Of a stretch of DNA of 64,000 bases, positions 1 through 8,712 are shown one piece after another. Within the stretch, counting starts at the first letter, position 1, and every line of letters begins with the position of its first letter. The notes below the pieces were generated by a model. That model was not told where the DNA came from. It did not search any database and worked only from the letters and a program-made list of their open reading frames with translations. The position numbers and the translations under genes are program-made. Source of the stretch: CAVRUH01 sp963822595 (GTDB lineage Bacteria; Chlamydiota; Chlamydiia; Chlamydiales; Waddliaceae); the NCBI GenBank assembly GCA_963822595.1, contig CAWGIG010000001.1:496001-560000 (forward strand), read 5' to 3'.

Positions 1-152
1 GCTCGAAGTTCTTGCTCAAGAGCCTGACCCACATCCTGCTGCCGTCCCGAGATCACCATCTGAGCACCAGTCTTTGCAAAAGCAAATGCAGTCGCACGCC
101 CAATTCCAGCAAGTGCCCCGGTAATTAAAACAACTTGATTCTGTTTGTTCAT
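1..152 (-). CDS. Short-chain dehydrogenase/reductase, N-terminal part (cut by window edge)
   Basis: The complement strand starts with ATG at 152 and reads 50 codons to the window edge without a stop. The N-terminus has a hydrophobic beta strand followed by TGALAGIG at about residues 11-18, which fits the TGxxxGxG dinucleotide-binding turn of SDR enzymes. Next come the helix TAFAFAKTGA and the strand MVISGR, ending in the Arg that often selects NADP. This is the classical Rossmann start of an NAD(P)-dependent oxidoreductase. The substrate cannot be inferred because the catalytic YxxxK region lies outside the window. It diverges from the membrane protein gene at 274. Confidence 0.85.
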   Translation of the reverse strand, partial: MNKQNQVVLITGALAGIGRATAFAFAKTGAQMVISGRQQDVGQALEQELR

Positions 153-273
153 ATTTTTACTCTATCCAATAAAAACACGTAAATGTCAATATGCGAAATT
201 CTTGTATAAAAAATAATTTTAAAAAAACATTGATTTTGCTATATCTCAATTAACTCAACCAAGAGGTATTTTT

Positions 274-813
274 GTGGAAACAGTTCAAAATTATTGGAAA
301 TTCTTTCTATTTGAAGGACTTGCTCTCTTTTTATTAGGTATTTTAGCTATTTGCTCCCCTGAAATAACAACTTTTAGCCTCGAATTTTTAATCGGTGCGT
401 TATTAGTGGTCAGCGGTATTGTGCAATTTATCCGTGCCGTGAAAGCAACGAGAGATTCAGGATTCTTTGCTTATCTCGCAGCTCTTGTGACTTTTGTCGC
501 AGGTATACTGGTATTTGCTCATCCATTGATCGGTACAATGACTCTTACTCTTCTGATGGCCACCTACTTTATGGTGCAGGGATTCCTCTATATATTCTAT
601 TCGATCAGCATGTGGTCTCTCTTGAAGTGGAAGGGTTTATTGCTCAATGGAATTTTATCATTAGCCTTAGGAATTCTTATCTGGCAAGGCTGGCCGAATA
701 ATTCTCTCTGGGTTCTGGGCTTATACCTAGGAATCTATCTTGTATTCCTTGGAATAGGACTTGTAATGATAGCTTTCCAATTGAAAAGAGTTCATTCGAC
801 TGCTCATAGATAA
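274..813 (+). CDS. HdeD-like (DUF308) multi-pass inner-membrane protein
   Basis: The 179-residue protein consists mostly of six hydrophobic helices separated by short loops. This is the usual length and layout of the HdeD/DUF308 family, whose E. coli member is linked to acid resistance. I chose the GTG start at 274 because AAGAGG lies 8-13 bases upstream and no ATG fits. Helices run at roughly residues 10-30, 36-55, 65-82, 88-112, 120-138 and 144-168, and the basic tail KRVHSTAHR is probably cytoplasmic. It ends just before a bidirectional terminator shared with the convergent gene. The function in this organism is inferred only from family membership. Confidence 0.75.
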   Translation: METVQNYWKFFLFEGLALFLLGILAICSPEITTFSLEFLIGALLVVSGIVQFIRAVKATRDSGFFAYLAALVTFVAGILVFAHPLIGTMTLTLLMATYFMVQGFLYIFYSISMWSLLKWKGLLLNGILSLALGILIWQGWPNNSLWVLGLYLGIYLVFLGIGLVMIAFQLKRVHSTAHR

Positions 814-820
814 CAGAATA

Positions 821-860
821 AAAGACCTTGAAGCAGCTTAGCCGCTTTTAGGTCTTTTTT
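821..860. terminator. Bidirectional intrinsic terminator
   Basis: AAAGACCT (821-828) pairs with AGGTCTTT (850-857), with an additional inner AAGC/GCTT pairing, followed by a T run on the plus strand. It lies between the convergent genes at 274-813 and 848-1051 and overlaps the last codons of the latter. Confidence 0.7.
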
Positions 861-1051
861 ATTTTTTCACTATAAGCCATAAACATCCAATAACTTAAGC
901 TCCCATTAACAATAAATCCAACGACATCCACCCACAATGGAAGGGAATATCCTCCGATGATGATGGAAAAGTCAAAGTACAATCGCGAAAGATGAAGCAA
1001 GGTTTCAACGGAAAGAATTAGCCCGGCAACTAACAACGCTGTATTTTTCAT
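848..1051 (-). CDS. Small two-helix membrane protein, unknown function
   Basis: A 67-residue protein with two predicted membrane helices (about residues 4-24 and 36-58) and a lysine-rich tail. GAGG lies a suitable distance upstream of the ATG at 1051. I do not recognise a family. The high hydrophobicity, the ribosome-binding site and the stop codon placed inside a terminator stem support a real gene. It is convergent with the HdeD-like gene and not obviously linked to the lipoprotein upstream. Confidence 0.55.
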   Translation of the reverse strand: MKNTALLVAGLILSVETLLHLSRLYFDFSIIIGGYSLPLWVDVVGFIVNGSLSYWMFMAYSEKIKKT

Positions 1052-1137
1052 AAATAACCTCGGTTATATGATCCAACAATAGGGATATTTATATTAAAGT
1101 CAAGGGGGATGGACGGAATGGACAACATGGACAGAAG

Positions 1138-1168
1138 GGACGACATGGATATCTAGTCCATGTCGTCC
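1138..1168. terminator. 12-bp perfect hairpin in a GGAC/ATGGAC-rich stretch
   Basis: GGACGACATGGA (1138-1149) and TCCATGTCGTCC (1157-1168) form a perfect stem with a 7-base loop. It sits 14 bases beyond the stop of the lipoprotein gene at 1183. The T-rich tail is weak in both directions, so termination is inferred. The preceding 1111-1137 repeats the words ATGGAC and GGAC. Confidence 0.5.
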
Positions 1169-1182
1169 ATTTTAGCGAGTGC

Positions 1183-2262
1183 TTAATTCAGCTGGAGAGT
1201 GTAAACAGGAACGATAGGATTGCCTGTTTGCAACGCAAGTAACTGAGAAATAAGCGAGAATGTTGACTTCGATGAGAGGTCAGTATCGCGAATATAGAAG
1301 ACATGGCCACGATATTCGACAGATACAGCTACATCACAAGGATCACATACATCCGCGTGAATATCTATAATGCCACCAAGAACATTACTCCAGTCAAAGA
1401 AGTTACCCTCTCTGTCAACTGTAGTAGTGACTAACCCATATTCTTGATCTCTTGAAGGCGCATGAACACCTTGTGACAAGAAGTAAAGAATGCTCATTGG
1501 AGACCGAGTATCCACATGCACTTCATTACCAACATTTTCACGGCTGTGATAAGGAACCAATCTAATAACATAGGTATCAGGATCAAGATTTAGGAGGTGC
1601 CAAATTCTATTCATAATGTTTTTATCAGCAGTCTTTTCATCAATCTGAATGACGAAATCGAATTTCCCTGTTTTCTCGTTCGCATCGGCAACAATTTCAA
1701 TATCTTCATTCACTTCTAACCTATGAAGAAGCTGTGTTAACTCAAGAAAGTCTCTGTACTCAGGAGCCAAACTCGGTGTGGGTCTCGAAGCCGATACCGC
1801 ATTATTCAAACCATTTAATCTTTGAACGCAGCAACGTAGAATACGGTCAATTCTCCATCCAGAGGAATTTAAGAGGTACATTGTTTGGATGGAAATCGGT
1901 GACATCATTTGCTTTACCAAGCCTTCACCTTTTAGAGGCTGATAAGTCGTCGTTGGTTTTTCAAGCAGTGACATTCCAACAGTCGGTGAAGTTACAACTC
2001 CGGCTTCTGAAGAGTCAAATCTAAAGTTAACGTTGGCGTTTCTGTTAAACTCGTAAGATGAAGAAACAAGGCCTATATCCAAAAAGGTTGGATTGTCTCG
2101 ATATTTCAACCTGACGATATTGAGGAGCAACTGCTTATCAACGCTAGATTGAACAGCGCGGTTATATTGTAGAGTATCAGATCTTATGCTGGCAGGGCCG
2201 ATTTTTCCGACACAACTAGTTAAAAGTATAGAGCTTATTGCAATTGCATAAATAGATTTCAT
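1183..2262 (-). CDS. Conserved lipoprotein of the Tad locus, function unknown
   Basis: The 359-residue protein starts with a short signal peptide and the lipobox LTSC, so Cys17 should be lipidated. The segment after it (SSVDKQLLLNIVRLKYRDNP, then FLDIGLVSSSYEF) occurs in uncharacterised Gram-negative lipoproteins as I recall. No catalytic motif is visible. It lies downstream of, and on the same strand as, the prepilin peptidase and secretin, about 57 bases from the former. It may therefore be the pilotin-like or outer-membrane accessory lipoprotein of the Tad apparatus, which is inference from position. AAGGAAACC precedes the ATG. Confidence 0.7.
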   Translation of the reverse strand: MKSIYAIAISSILLTSCVGKIGPASIRSDTLQYNRAVQSSVDKQLLLNIVRLKYRDNPTFLDIGLVSSSYEFNRNANVNFRFDSSEAGVVTSPTVGMSLLEKPTTTYQPLKGEGLVKQMMSPISIQTMYLLNSSGWRIDRILRCCVQRLNGLNNAVSASRPTPSLAPEYRDFLELTQLLHRLEVNEDIEIVADANEKTGKFDFVIQIDEKTADKNIMNRIWHLLNLDPDTYVIRLVPYHSRENVGNEVHVDTRSPMSILYFLSQGVHAPSRDQEYGLVTTTVDREGNFFDWSNVLGGIIDIHADVCDPCDVAVSVEYRGHVFYIRDTDLSSKSTFSLISQLLALQTGNPIVPVYTLQLN

Positions 2263-2319
2263 GGAGGTTTCCTTGTTATATACGAGAGGAATTTACCAAG
2301 AAATCGATCAAAATACAAG

Positions 2320-3018
2320 TTAAAAATTAATTAATTTGAGGTAAATGAATCCAAACATGACGACGGAGACAAAACAGGCATAGGGAACTTCTTTAGAAAG
2401 AAAATTTGAACCTACCAACTTTCTGCTCCATAAGAGCTGAATTAAGGTTATAACTACCACTAATACCATCGAAATCACAAGGATAGGAATTAAAAATTTA
2501 AATCCGACGCAGGCACCAATACCGGCATTCAATTTAAAATCACCTGGATACATCCCATCTTGCTTACGAAAATAATAATAAATTACATTGAAAGCCCAAA
2601 AGACAGCATACCCGCCAACGGCTCCCATAATCGCTTGGGGGGGTGTCACAAAAATAGGATTTAAAGACCCAATCAATCCCACCCAAACCAGGGTTAAAGT
2701 AAATTGATCAGGGATAATTCCATGCTGATAATCTGTGACAAAACAGCAAATGAGCATACAGCTCACAATCAAGACAAAAACAAGAGTAACATCTACTTCA
2801 AAAAAGAGTGTAGAGAGTCCAAATAGCAACGCTATTCCTAGTTTATAGGGAAAAACGCTAAAATTCAAGGGATGATTCTTTTGAAAAAACCATTTAATGA
2901 TGTCAATCGGTTCCCTGCCTTTGTCGCAATCTTCTAAGAGTATTTCAGGGAGGTAATGCACGGTCATTGCCATGAGTTTTCCCGACATACATCCCAATAA
3001 AAGCTGCCACCAGGGCAT
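2320..3018 (-). CDS. Type IV/Flp prepilin peptidase (A24 family)
   Basis: This integral-membrane aspartyl protease should cleave the leader of the Flp prepilins at 8713-9674. Visible hallmarks are TDYQHGIIPD (first catalytic Asp) at about residues 95-104 and GMYPGDFKLNAGIG (GD motif with the second Asp) at about 155-168, with about six hydrophobic helices. The cytosolic zinc/methylase segment of PilD is missing, as in short Tad-type peptidases. The start is uncertain: a stop codon precedes the ATG at 3018. In another frame an ATG at 3043, one base after the secretin stop and preceded by AGAAGGTGAG, opens a hydrophobic helix that would join in register if one base were removed near 2985. The function is secure; the N-terminus is not. 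Confidence 0.85.
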   Translation of the reverse strand: MPWWQLLLGCMSGKLMAMTVHYLPEILLEDCDKGREPIDIIKWFFQKNHPLNFSVFPYKLGIALLFGLSTLFFEVDVTLVFVLIVSCMLICCFVTDYQHGIIPDQFTLTLVWVGLIGSLNPIFVTPPQAIMGAVGGYAVFWAFNVIYYYFRKQDGMYPGDFKLNAGIGACVGFKFLIPILVISMVLVVVITLIQLLWSRKLVGSNFLSKEVPYACFVSVVMFGFIYLKLINF

Positions 3019-3044
3019 TTAAAATCGCTATTATTGCATACATT

Positions 3045-5465
3045 CTACAGGCTCACCTTCTGGGGTGTTTTCTTACACATGCGTTGACAAGGAGGACACG
3101 CAAAAGGGTTCACGCATAATTCTGAGACACATCGGCTATCAAAATCATTATTAATGAGATAAGGAGTCACAACAATCATCAAATCGGTTTTATGATCGAG
3201 GAAGGTTTGGGAGCTAAACAATGGACCGAGAATAGGAATTTTACTGAACCAATAAAGATTGTCCTGAACGCGATCAATTTCATCTTCAAACATTCCGCCA
3301 ATCAAATAGCTCTGTCCAGGCCACAATTTTACTATAGTATCAGCACGTCGTGTCAATAATGCCGGAATCACAAATCCATTCAAAATGACAGCGTTCTCTT
3401 TATCTAGATTACTGACTTCAGGAACAACGTGGAGTGTGATCAAACCGTTAAGATCCACATGAGGTGTAAAATCCAACATCACACCGTATTTTTTATACTC
3501 CACGGTAATGGATCCGACAAGGCCTCCACCTCCTTGAGGAATTAATATGGGAAACTCACCACCGGCAAAGAAGTGAGCCGTCTGATCGGAAATTGTGGTT
3601 AAATTCGGTTCTGCAAGGATTTTACCATCGCCTAGCTCCTCAAGGAGATCTATCAGCATGGATAAATTCCATTGACCGAGAGTCAAATTGGGGGCATTCA
3701 TAAAATAATCGGGACCCGTTGCTAAATTAGGAGTAGGAAAAACAGATCCAAAAGCAACAGAATTTCCGTTATGTGAAAAAAGCGCTTGCCAGTTAAGACC
3801 AAGTCTTGTGTCGATATTCCTATCTACCTCTAAAACCTTCACACACAAAAGAACTTGCTGGGGTTCTACATCCAACATACTCACCATTGATTTCTCACCG
3901 CCTGGCACAAGCCTAGCAAGAATTTCGAGGATTTTGCTTGCCATCTGCGGATCAGGCACTTTTCCTTCTATAATATATCCTTTAGGAGCTGCGGTAATTT
4001 TAATGTCAACTTGAGGAAAAAGTTCTCGAATCAAATGGGTTACTAGAATCGATTGAAATTCTCCTGCCGATTCACTTTTCCTGAGTTTATGGACAAGTTT
4101 ATTATCAGTCGAGGGTGTTTCATTGTCAGCTAATTCTAATGACAAGTTCCCGGCTGTTTGAGCGTATGCTAGAAGATCAGCTTCATGAGGTGTGAGTTCC
4201 AAATAAACTTCTAATGGGGCACATGCCTCATAATAACACCTCAATTTGTTGAAATTTCTTCCTCCTCCTCCTGCACCAACCGATACGACGCGCACCTTAT
4301 CTATTAAATTTAACGTTATTGTACCGAAACCGACATCTGCATTTGAAGCAAATCTAATTCCTACAAGGGAACCCGGATCCAAAAACTGAGCAATGGGAGA
4401 TCTTGTCGTAATGGGAAAAGGGACAACACTTTTTCCCGGGGTAATTGCGAAAGGATTGGTATCCACTTTTTTATTATTTCTTTCATAATCCCAATTGATA
4501 TCGCTCCGCTGAATCTTTTCTCCTTTTGCAATGTAGTTTGTGATGGTGGCTTGATTTAACCACTGTTCACTTTGGGGGTTTTTGGTGATCATTGAGGGAT
4601 TGAGTTGGGATACATCCATATGTTGCCAGACAAAATCCTTCGAAGTGACTAGATCGTTCGGATATAATTCTTGGTTTGCGACAAGCACCTCTACAGATTC
4701 AGGATGTTCCTCGACTAAGTTAACGATGGATTTCTCTCCAGAACCGGTAGACATTAAGTCGAGAACCTTTATGATATTCTGTGCCGTTGCTCGATCAGAA
4801 ACTTTTCCCGAGATAACATATCCTTTACTTGTAGCAGTGATTTTAACATCGGCTTTTGGGAAGAGTGTACGGATCATATGAGTGACTAATACGGAATTAA
4901 AACCTCCATCCGATTCACTTTGGATGAGCTTCTCAGACAGATCACCGTATTGCTCATTTTGAGCTTTTTCCATGATGCCAAGGGAAACTTCGCCGGCCAG
5001 TTGGGCATAAGAAAAGACTTGGGCCTGTTTAGGAGTCATCTCTAGAAGGATTTCGGTGGGTGAGTTCGATTTGTAATAATTGGTTTTATTTCCTTCGGAA
5101 TCTTTTCCGATATCCAGAACCTTGATGTCTTTTAAAAGTGTCAAGCTGACTCTGCCGAAGCCTATATCATCTTTAGATGTGAAAGTGATATCGACATAAT
5201 TGCCTGGGTTTATAAACTGAACCACTGCTGATCTATTAGTAAGTTGGTATGGCACGGCAATTTTCCCATCACCGGGCAGATGATCAAGATTTCTATCATT
5301 TTGCGGAGCTAAAACAATCGATTTCTTATCTCCATTTTGTTCCACTTCAACAGTTTTTGTCTCTGGCAGCTGCACATTGGGCGCGTCCGAGTGTCGAAAT
5401 AAAAATGCTGCTACTAGTCCAAGAAAAGCAAATGAGAATAAAAAAATTAATCGGTCTTTAGCCAT
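3045..5465 (-). CDS. Fused CpaB/RcpC-CpaB/RcpC-secretin (CpaC/RcpA) protein of the Tad pilus
   Basis: The 806-residue protein combines parts normally encoded by two tad genes. Order: membrane/signal helix (about 5-24); a first RcpC-type domain (about 63-165); a BON-like module (about 190-240); a SAF domain (about 256-330, VEVLVANQELYPNDLV); a second RcpC domain (about 340-447, PGKSVVPFPITTRSPIAQFLDPG); a second BON-like module (about 468-520); a secretin core (about 540-775, with VEYKKYGVMLDFTP and LWPGQSYLIGGM); and a cysteine-rich tail (779-797). Repeats 1 and 2 are clearly duplicates. CpaB and CpaC normally form the periplasmic ring and outer-membrane pore of the Flp pilus, so the fusion would span the periplasm as a single unit. 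It is divergent from cpaF, and the prepilin peptidase follows directly. Confidence 0.9.
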   Translation of the reverse strand: MAKDRLIFLFSFAFLGLVAAFLFRHSDAPNVQLPETKTVEVEQNGDKKSIVLAPQNDRNLDHLPGDGKIAVPYQLTNRSAVVQFINPGNYVDITFTSKDDIGFGRVSLTLLKDIKVLDIGKDSEGNKTNYYKSNSPTEILLEMTPKQAQVFSYAQLAGEVSLGIMEKAQNEQYGDLSEKLIQSESDGGFNSVLVTHMIRTLFPKADVKITATSKGYVISGKVSDRATAQNIIKVLDLMSTGSGEKSIVNLVEEHPESVEVLVANQELYPNDLVTSKDFVWQHMDVSQLNPSMITKNPQSEQWLNQATITNYIAKGEKIQRSDINWDYERNNKKVDTNPFAITPGKSVVPFPITTRSPIAQFLDPGSLVGIRFASNADVGFGTITLNLIDKVRVVSVGAGGGGRNFNKLRCYYEACAPLEVYLELTPHEADLLAYAQTAGNLSLELADNETPSTDNKLVHKLRKSESAGEFQSILVTHLIRELFPQVDIKITAAPKGYIIEGKVPDPQMASKILEILARLVPGGEKSMVSMLDVEPQQVLLCVKVLEVDRNIDTRLGLNWQALFSHNGNSVAFGSVFPTPNLATGPDYFMNAPNLTLGQWNLSMLIDLLEELGDGKILAEPNLTTISDQTAHFFAGGEFPILIPQGGGGLVGSITVEYKKYGVMLDFTPHVDLNGLITLHVVPEVSNLDKENAVILNGFVIPALLTRRADTIVKLWPGQSYLIGGMFEDEIDRVQDNLYWFSKIPILGPLFSSQTFLDHKTDLMIVVTPYLINNDFDSRCVSELCVNPFACPPCQRMCKKTPQKVSL

Positions 5466-5529
5466 ATATCAACGCCTCTGTGTTAAAAAACCTTTTATAA
5501 TTTTCCGTCATTATCATGCAAGAATAAAA

Positions 5530-5559
5530 TTGACTTGCCGAAATGAGTTCAAATAATAT
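5530..5559 (+). promoter_or_regulatory. Putative sigma70-type promoter for the cpaF operon
   Basis: TTGACT (5530-5535) is followed after 18 bases by TAATAT (5554-5559), about 36 bases before the cpaF start. The same TTGACT box recurs before the flp genes. The prediction is from sequence only. Confidence 0.45.
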
Positions 5560-5595
5560 ATTTTAAAATTTTTGATAGAACATATTTCTTAAACA

Positions 5596-6981
5596 ATGTT
5601 ATTCGGCGGTTTGACAATGACTCTACCCAACATAGAAGATCCAAAAGCAAAATACGAAGGAAACGATCATCTTTATCAAGTAAAAGCTGTCCACGAACAG
5701 CTTCTTGATGGTCTAGACTACACAGAAATTGCTCGATTACAAGTCGATCCAATGGTTTTAAAACTCTATCTGCTTCAAGAAATCGAACGTCTCATCCTAA
5801 AAAAGAAAATTTTAGACAAATCAGAGATTAGCCCGCGATTACTTGAAGAAGTATTCGATGAGGTAATGGGCTTCGGACCCATAGAACCTTTGCTTCGCGA
5901 TGATACCATTACGGATATTTTCATAAATTCTCCTGACACCGTTTATGTGGAAAGACGCGGAAGAGTCGAAAAAGTAGAGGATATCCGCTTTTTAGATAAT
6001 GATCATATTTTCCGTTTAGTTCAACGGGTGGCCTCAAAATCAGGGAGGCATTTAGATTTGAGTACCCCCTATTTTGATGCCCAGCTTCCAGACGGTACTA
6101 GAATTCACGCCATTATACCCCCCATTGCCATTGATGGAATCAAAGTTTCTTTGAGAAAATATTCTTTCCAAAAGTTTGATATTCAAACACTTGTAACCGG
6201 AGGGAGCTTAACACAGCCGATGGCTAGGTTTCTTCAACTAGCTGTCCAAGCCCGTTTCAATATCGCCATCTGCGGAGGAACAGGTTCCGGAAAAACCACT
6301 CTCATGAACTCATTATTAGCCTCCATAGGTAAACGGGAACGTATCATCACCATCGAAGATACTCCTGAACTTGAACCCTCCCATCACCACACGGTAAGAC
6401 TATTAACTCGATTAGCTAACCCCGAAGGTAAGGGTGCCGTAACGCAAGCTGATTTGATGATTAACGCTCTGCGTATGCGTCCTGACAGGGTAATACTTGG
6501 AGAACTTCGTGGAGCGGAAGCATTCAACTTACTTCATGCTATGAATACAGGACAAGACGGATCGATGGTCACTCTTCACGCAAGCGGTGCCGAGGAAGTT
6601 GTGGCACGTCTATTAAACATGATTCTAATGGCTCGATACACCCTTTCTGTGGAAAGCGTGCGCCAACAAATTGCGGGCGCATTGGATCTCATCGTCTATG
6701 TAACGCGTCTTGTCGACGGGTCAAGACGGGTGATGACGATTTCACAAGTATCAGGGGATGAGAATGGAGAAATGGTGATCGAAGATGTTTTTCGTTTTAA
6801 TATTGAAAAAATAACACAAGATGAACTTGAAGGTCACTTTGAGCAATTTTACATCCCTCCTACAAGTAGAAATAAAAACAAGTTGATTACAGCAGGGGTT
6901 TTAAAAGATTACGAAGCACTCTTCAAAAAAGAAGCTACGAATAGCGTTGAGAATCTAATTAAAGATAAAATTGAAAAATAG
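5596..6981 (+). CDS. cpaF: Tad pilus assembly ATPase CpaF/TadA
   Basis: This 461-residue type II/IV secretion ATPase should power Flp pilus assembly from the cytoplasmic face. The N-terminal domain (about 60-210) carries the GxxxxEPLLRD segment typical of CpaF. The Walker A motif GGTGSGKT is at 227-234. The Walker B/Asp-box region follows (about 250-260, IITIEDTPEL), then the His-box-like TLHASG near 333. The length matches family members. ATG 5596 and ATG 5617 are both possible starts, and the second is the more conventional N-terminus (MTLPNIEDP). The TadB-TadC fusion gene follows after 14 bases, indicating an operon. Confidence 0.93.
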   Translation: MLFGGLTMTLPNIEDPKAKYEGNDHLYQVKAVHEQLLDGLDYTEIARLQVDPMVLKLYLLQEIERLILKKKILDKSEISPRLLEEVFDEVMGFGPIEPLLRDDTITDIFINSPDTVYVERRGRVEKVEDIRFLDNDHIFRLVQRVASKSGRHLDLSTPYFDAQLPDGTRIHAIIPPIAIDGIKVSLRKYSFQKFDIQTLVTGGSLTQPMARFLQLAVQARFNIAICGGTGSGKTTLMNSLLASIGKRERIITIEDTPELEPSHHHTVRLLTRLANPEGKGAVTQADLMINALRMRPDRVILGELRGAEAFNLLHAMNTGQDGSMVTLHASGAEEVVARLLNMILMARYTLSVESVRQQIAGALDLIVYVTRLVDGSRRVMTISQVSGDENGEMVIEDVFRFNIEKITQDELEGHFEQFYIPPTSRNKNKLITAGVLKDYEALFKKEATNSVENLIKDKIEK

Positions 6982-6995
6982 GATAAGTTACTTCC

Positions 6996-8552
6996 ATGGC
7001 AAAAGCTGCAATTAAACGTAATCAGGAAGTTTCAACACAAATCCCTTTTCGTAGGAAAGAGGAAGCTCCTGAGAAAGTTTCATTTTTGGAGTCGATGTTA
7101 GAAGACTACTTCCTCAAACCTGATATGTTTACTACCTTGACATACATCAATGTATTGCTTGGATACTGCGTCCTGATGCTCTTGCTCGCCGGATACAATA
7201 TAAGTTACTGGTTTTTATTAGCTTACATCCCAATGCTTTATTTCTTACATTTATGGAGAGAATCCTCAAAGGAAAAAATACGTCAAGAAATAGCCCATAG
7301 GATGCCCTTTTTCGCGGATGCCCTTGCAAACGCACTTTCGGTTGGGTCGACCTTGGAACAAGCTTTTGCTCAAGCCTCCTACTACCTCAAAGGTCGAATC
7401 AAGGAGGAATTTGATAAGTTAGTTCTAAAGAATGCCCTAGGAAAGGATATCGGTATTTTGTTGAGAGAGCTAGATGAGAAGTTTCCTAAAACAGGTCTCA
7501 CCTACCTGATTTCTCTCTTAGAAGAATACAAAGAATTGGGGGTTGGAATCAGCCCTCTTTTAAAAAGAATATCAATAGCGCTTTCGGAAAAGGAAGAAGC
7601 TGAAGAAAAAATAAGGACTATCTTAGCTGCAGGAAGCTCTTATGCGAAGCTTGCTATATTTGTTTTCGGGGGAATCTTTCTTGGAATGTCACTACTTCTT
7701 AAAGATCAGATAGGGGTGTTATTAAAACCCAACCTAAAACCTGTTTTTCTTTTTCTATGCCTTTGGACATGTACTGGAGTTTTTCTTGTGACACGTATCA
7801 CAACCATGGATTTTGCAAGAAATTCTGCTCTAAAGCCATTAATCGGCAAATTTATGAAAGAAAAGAATTGGACAGCAGAAAATCTCATGTATTATAGCGC
7901 AATAGAATGGACTTGGTGGAAACGGACGGTATTGTTTTATAGCCCCATGGTCTTTGGTTTTTTTGGAGCTTACGTGGTATCTTGGTATACAGGAAATCCC
8001 CTAATAATACTATCCGGCTTGATTATAGGATCTCTGTTATTTTGGATGTTTACGAAATATATGTTAAAAGGAATCATTCAAGACCAATTAATTAAAACGA
8101 TAGAGACCTTTCCAGAGGTTCTTCAAGTATTTGTTATTGGATTAAATTCCGGCCTCAACACCTACTTAGCCTTTCAATTCGCCCAAGATGCTGTTAAAGG
8201 AATCACATCCAAATTGTTAACGGAAGAGCTCTGCCGCACTAAGTTCGCCATGGAATGCGGTGAGGCCCATGCCAGAACATGGCAGCGTTTAGCTGAAAAA
8301 CTTCCCTTTGAATCCGTTATCGACTTTAGTGAAATCATGGTCGTAGCCCCCTTGCAAGGAGAATCGGTTGTGAAGTCCATTGTCCATATGACAAACAACT
8401 ATCAATCAAAAAAATTAACTCTCATTGAAAAGAAAGCCACTTCAATCGGAATGATGGTTATTCCCTTTATTGTTGTCGCCTTCTTTCCCCTATTCTTGTT
8501 CGCATTGTTTGCACCGCTTGTAATCAACATTACATCACTATTTAATCACTAG
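6996..8552 (+). CDS. Fused TadB-TadC inner-membrane platform protein
   Basis: The 518-residue protein contains two T2SSF (GspF-type) domains in tandem where Tad loci usually have separate tadB and tadC. The first cytoplasmic helical domain (about 95-215) follows two N-terminal membrane helices and is itself followed by helices at about 215-265. After further helices (about 310-355), the second domain runs from about 365 to 475, and the protein ends in a strong hydrophobic pair (about 480-512). The platform would contact CpaF and the Flp subunits. Being one chain, it fixes TadB:TadC stoichiometry. It is followed by a strong bidirectional terminator, so the operon appears to be cpaF-tadBC only. 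Confidence 0.85.
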   Translation: MAKAAIKRNQEVSTQIPFRRKEEAPEKVSFLESMLEDYFLKPDMFTTLTYINVLLGYCVLMLLLAGYNISYWFLLAYIPMLYFLHLWRESSKEKIRQEIAHRMPFFADALANALSVGSTLEQAFAQASYYLKGRIKEEFDKLVLKNALGKDIGILLRELDEKFPKTGLTYLISLLEEYKELGVGISPLLKRISIALSEKEEAEEKIRTILAAGSSYAKLAIFVFGGIFLGMSLLLKDQIGVLLKPNLKPVFLFLCLWTCTGVFLVTRITTMDFARNSALKPLIGKFMKEKNWTAENLMYYSAIEWTWWKRTVLFYSPMVFGFFGAYVVSWYTGNPLIILSGLIIGSLLFWMFTKYMLKGIIQDQLIKTIETFPEVLQVFVIGLNSGLNTYLAFQFAQDAVKGITSKLLTEELCRTKFAMECGEAHARTWQRLAEKLPFESVIDFSEIMVVAPLQGESVVKSIVHMTNNYQSKKLTLIEKKATSIGMMVIPFIVVAFFPLFLFALFAPLVINITSLFNH

Positions 8553-8583
8553 ATTGGCAAACAAGACCTCATAGACAAAAAAT

Positions 8584-8619
8584 AACAAGATTAGCAGGAT
8601 CGATCCTGCTTATCCTGTT
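8584..8619. repeat. Near-perfect 36-bp palindrome
   Basis: The two 18-base halves, with the centre GATCGATC at 8599-8606 and AGCAGGAT/ATCCTGCT arms (8593-8610 fully perfect), differ by only two positions. It lies just after the tadBC stop. It could be a protein-binding site or a short repeat; it has no T run. Confidence 0.6.
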
Positions 8620-8635
8620 ATCCAGCCACGTTTGG

Positions 8636-8678
8636 AAAAAGCAAAGGCTTTCGATGACTCGAAAGCCTTTGCCTTTTT
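8636..8678. terminator. Strong bidirectional terminator between tadBC and flp1
   Basis: A perfect 14-bp stem (8641-8654 with 8659-8672), loop TGAC, flanked by AAAAA on the left and TTTTT on the right. It therefore works for both the tadBC transcript and the convergent flp1 gene. Confidence 0.9.
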
Positions 8679-8712
8679 GAAACTTGTATAATACTTAATA
8701 AACCTTTTAGGT

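Noticed and set aside
5249..5461. Plus-strand frame within the secretin gene and similar frames at 3808 and 4582
   Set aside because: They are antisense to a long, well-supported gene and lack any features of their own.
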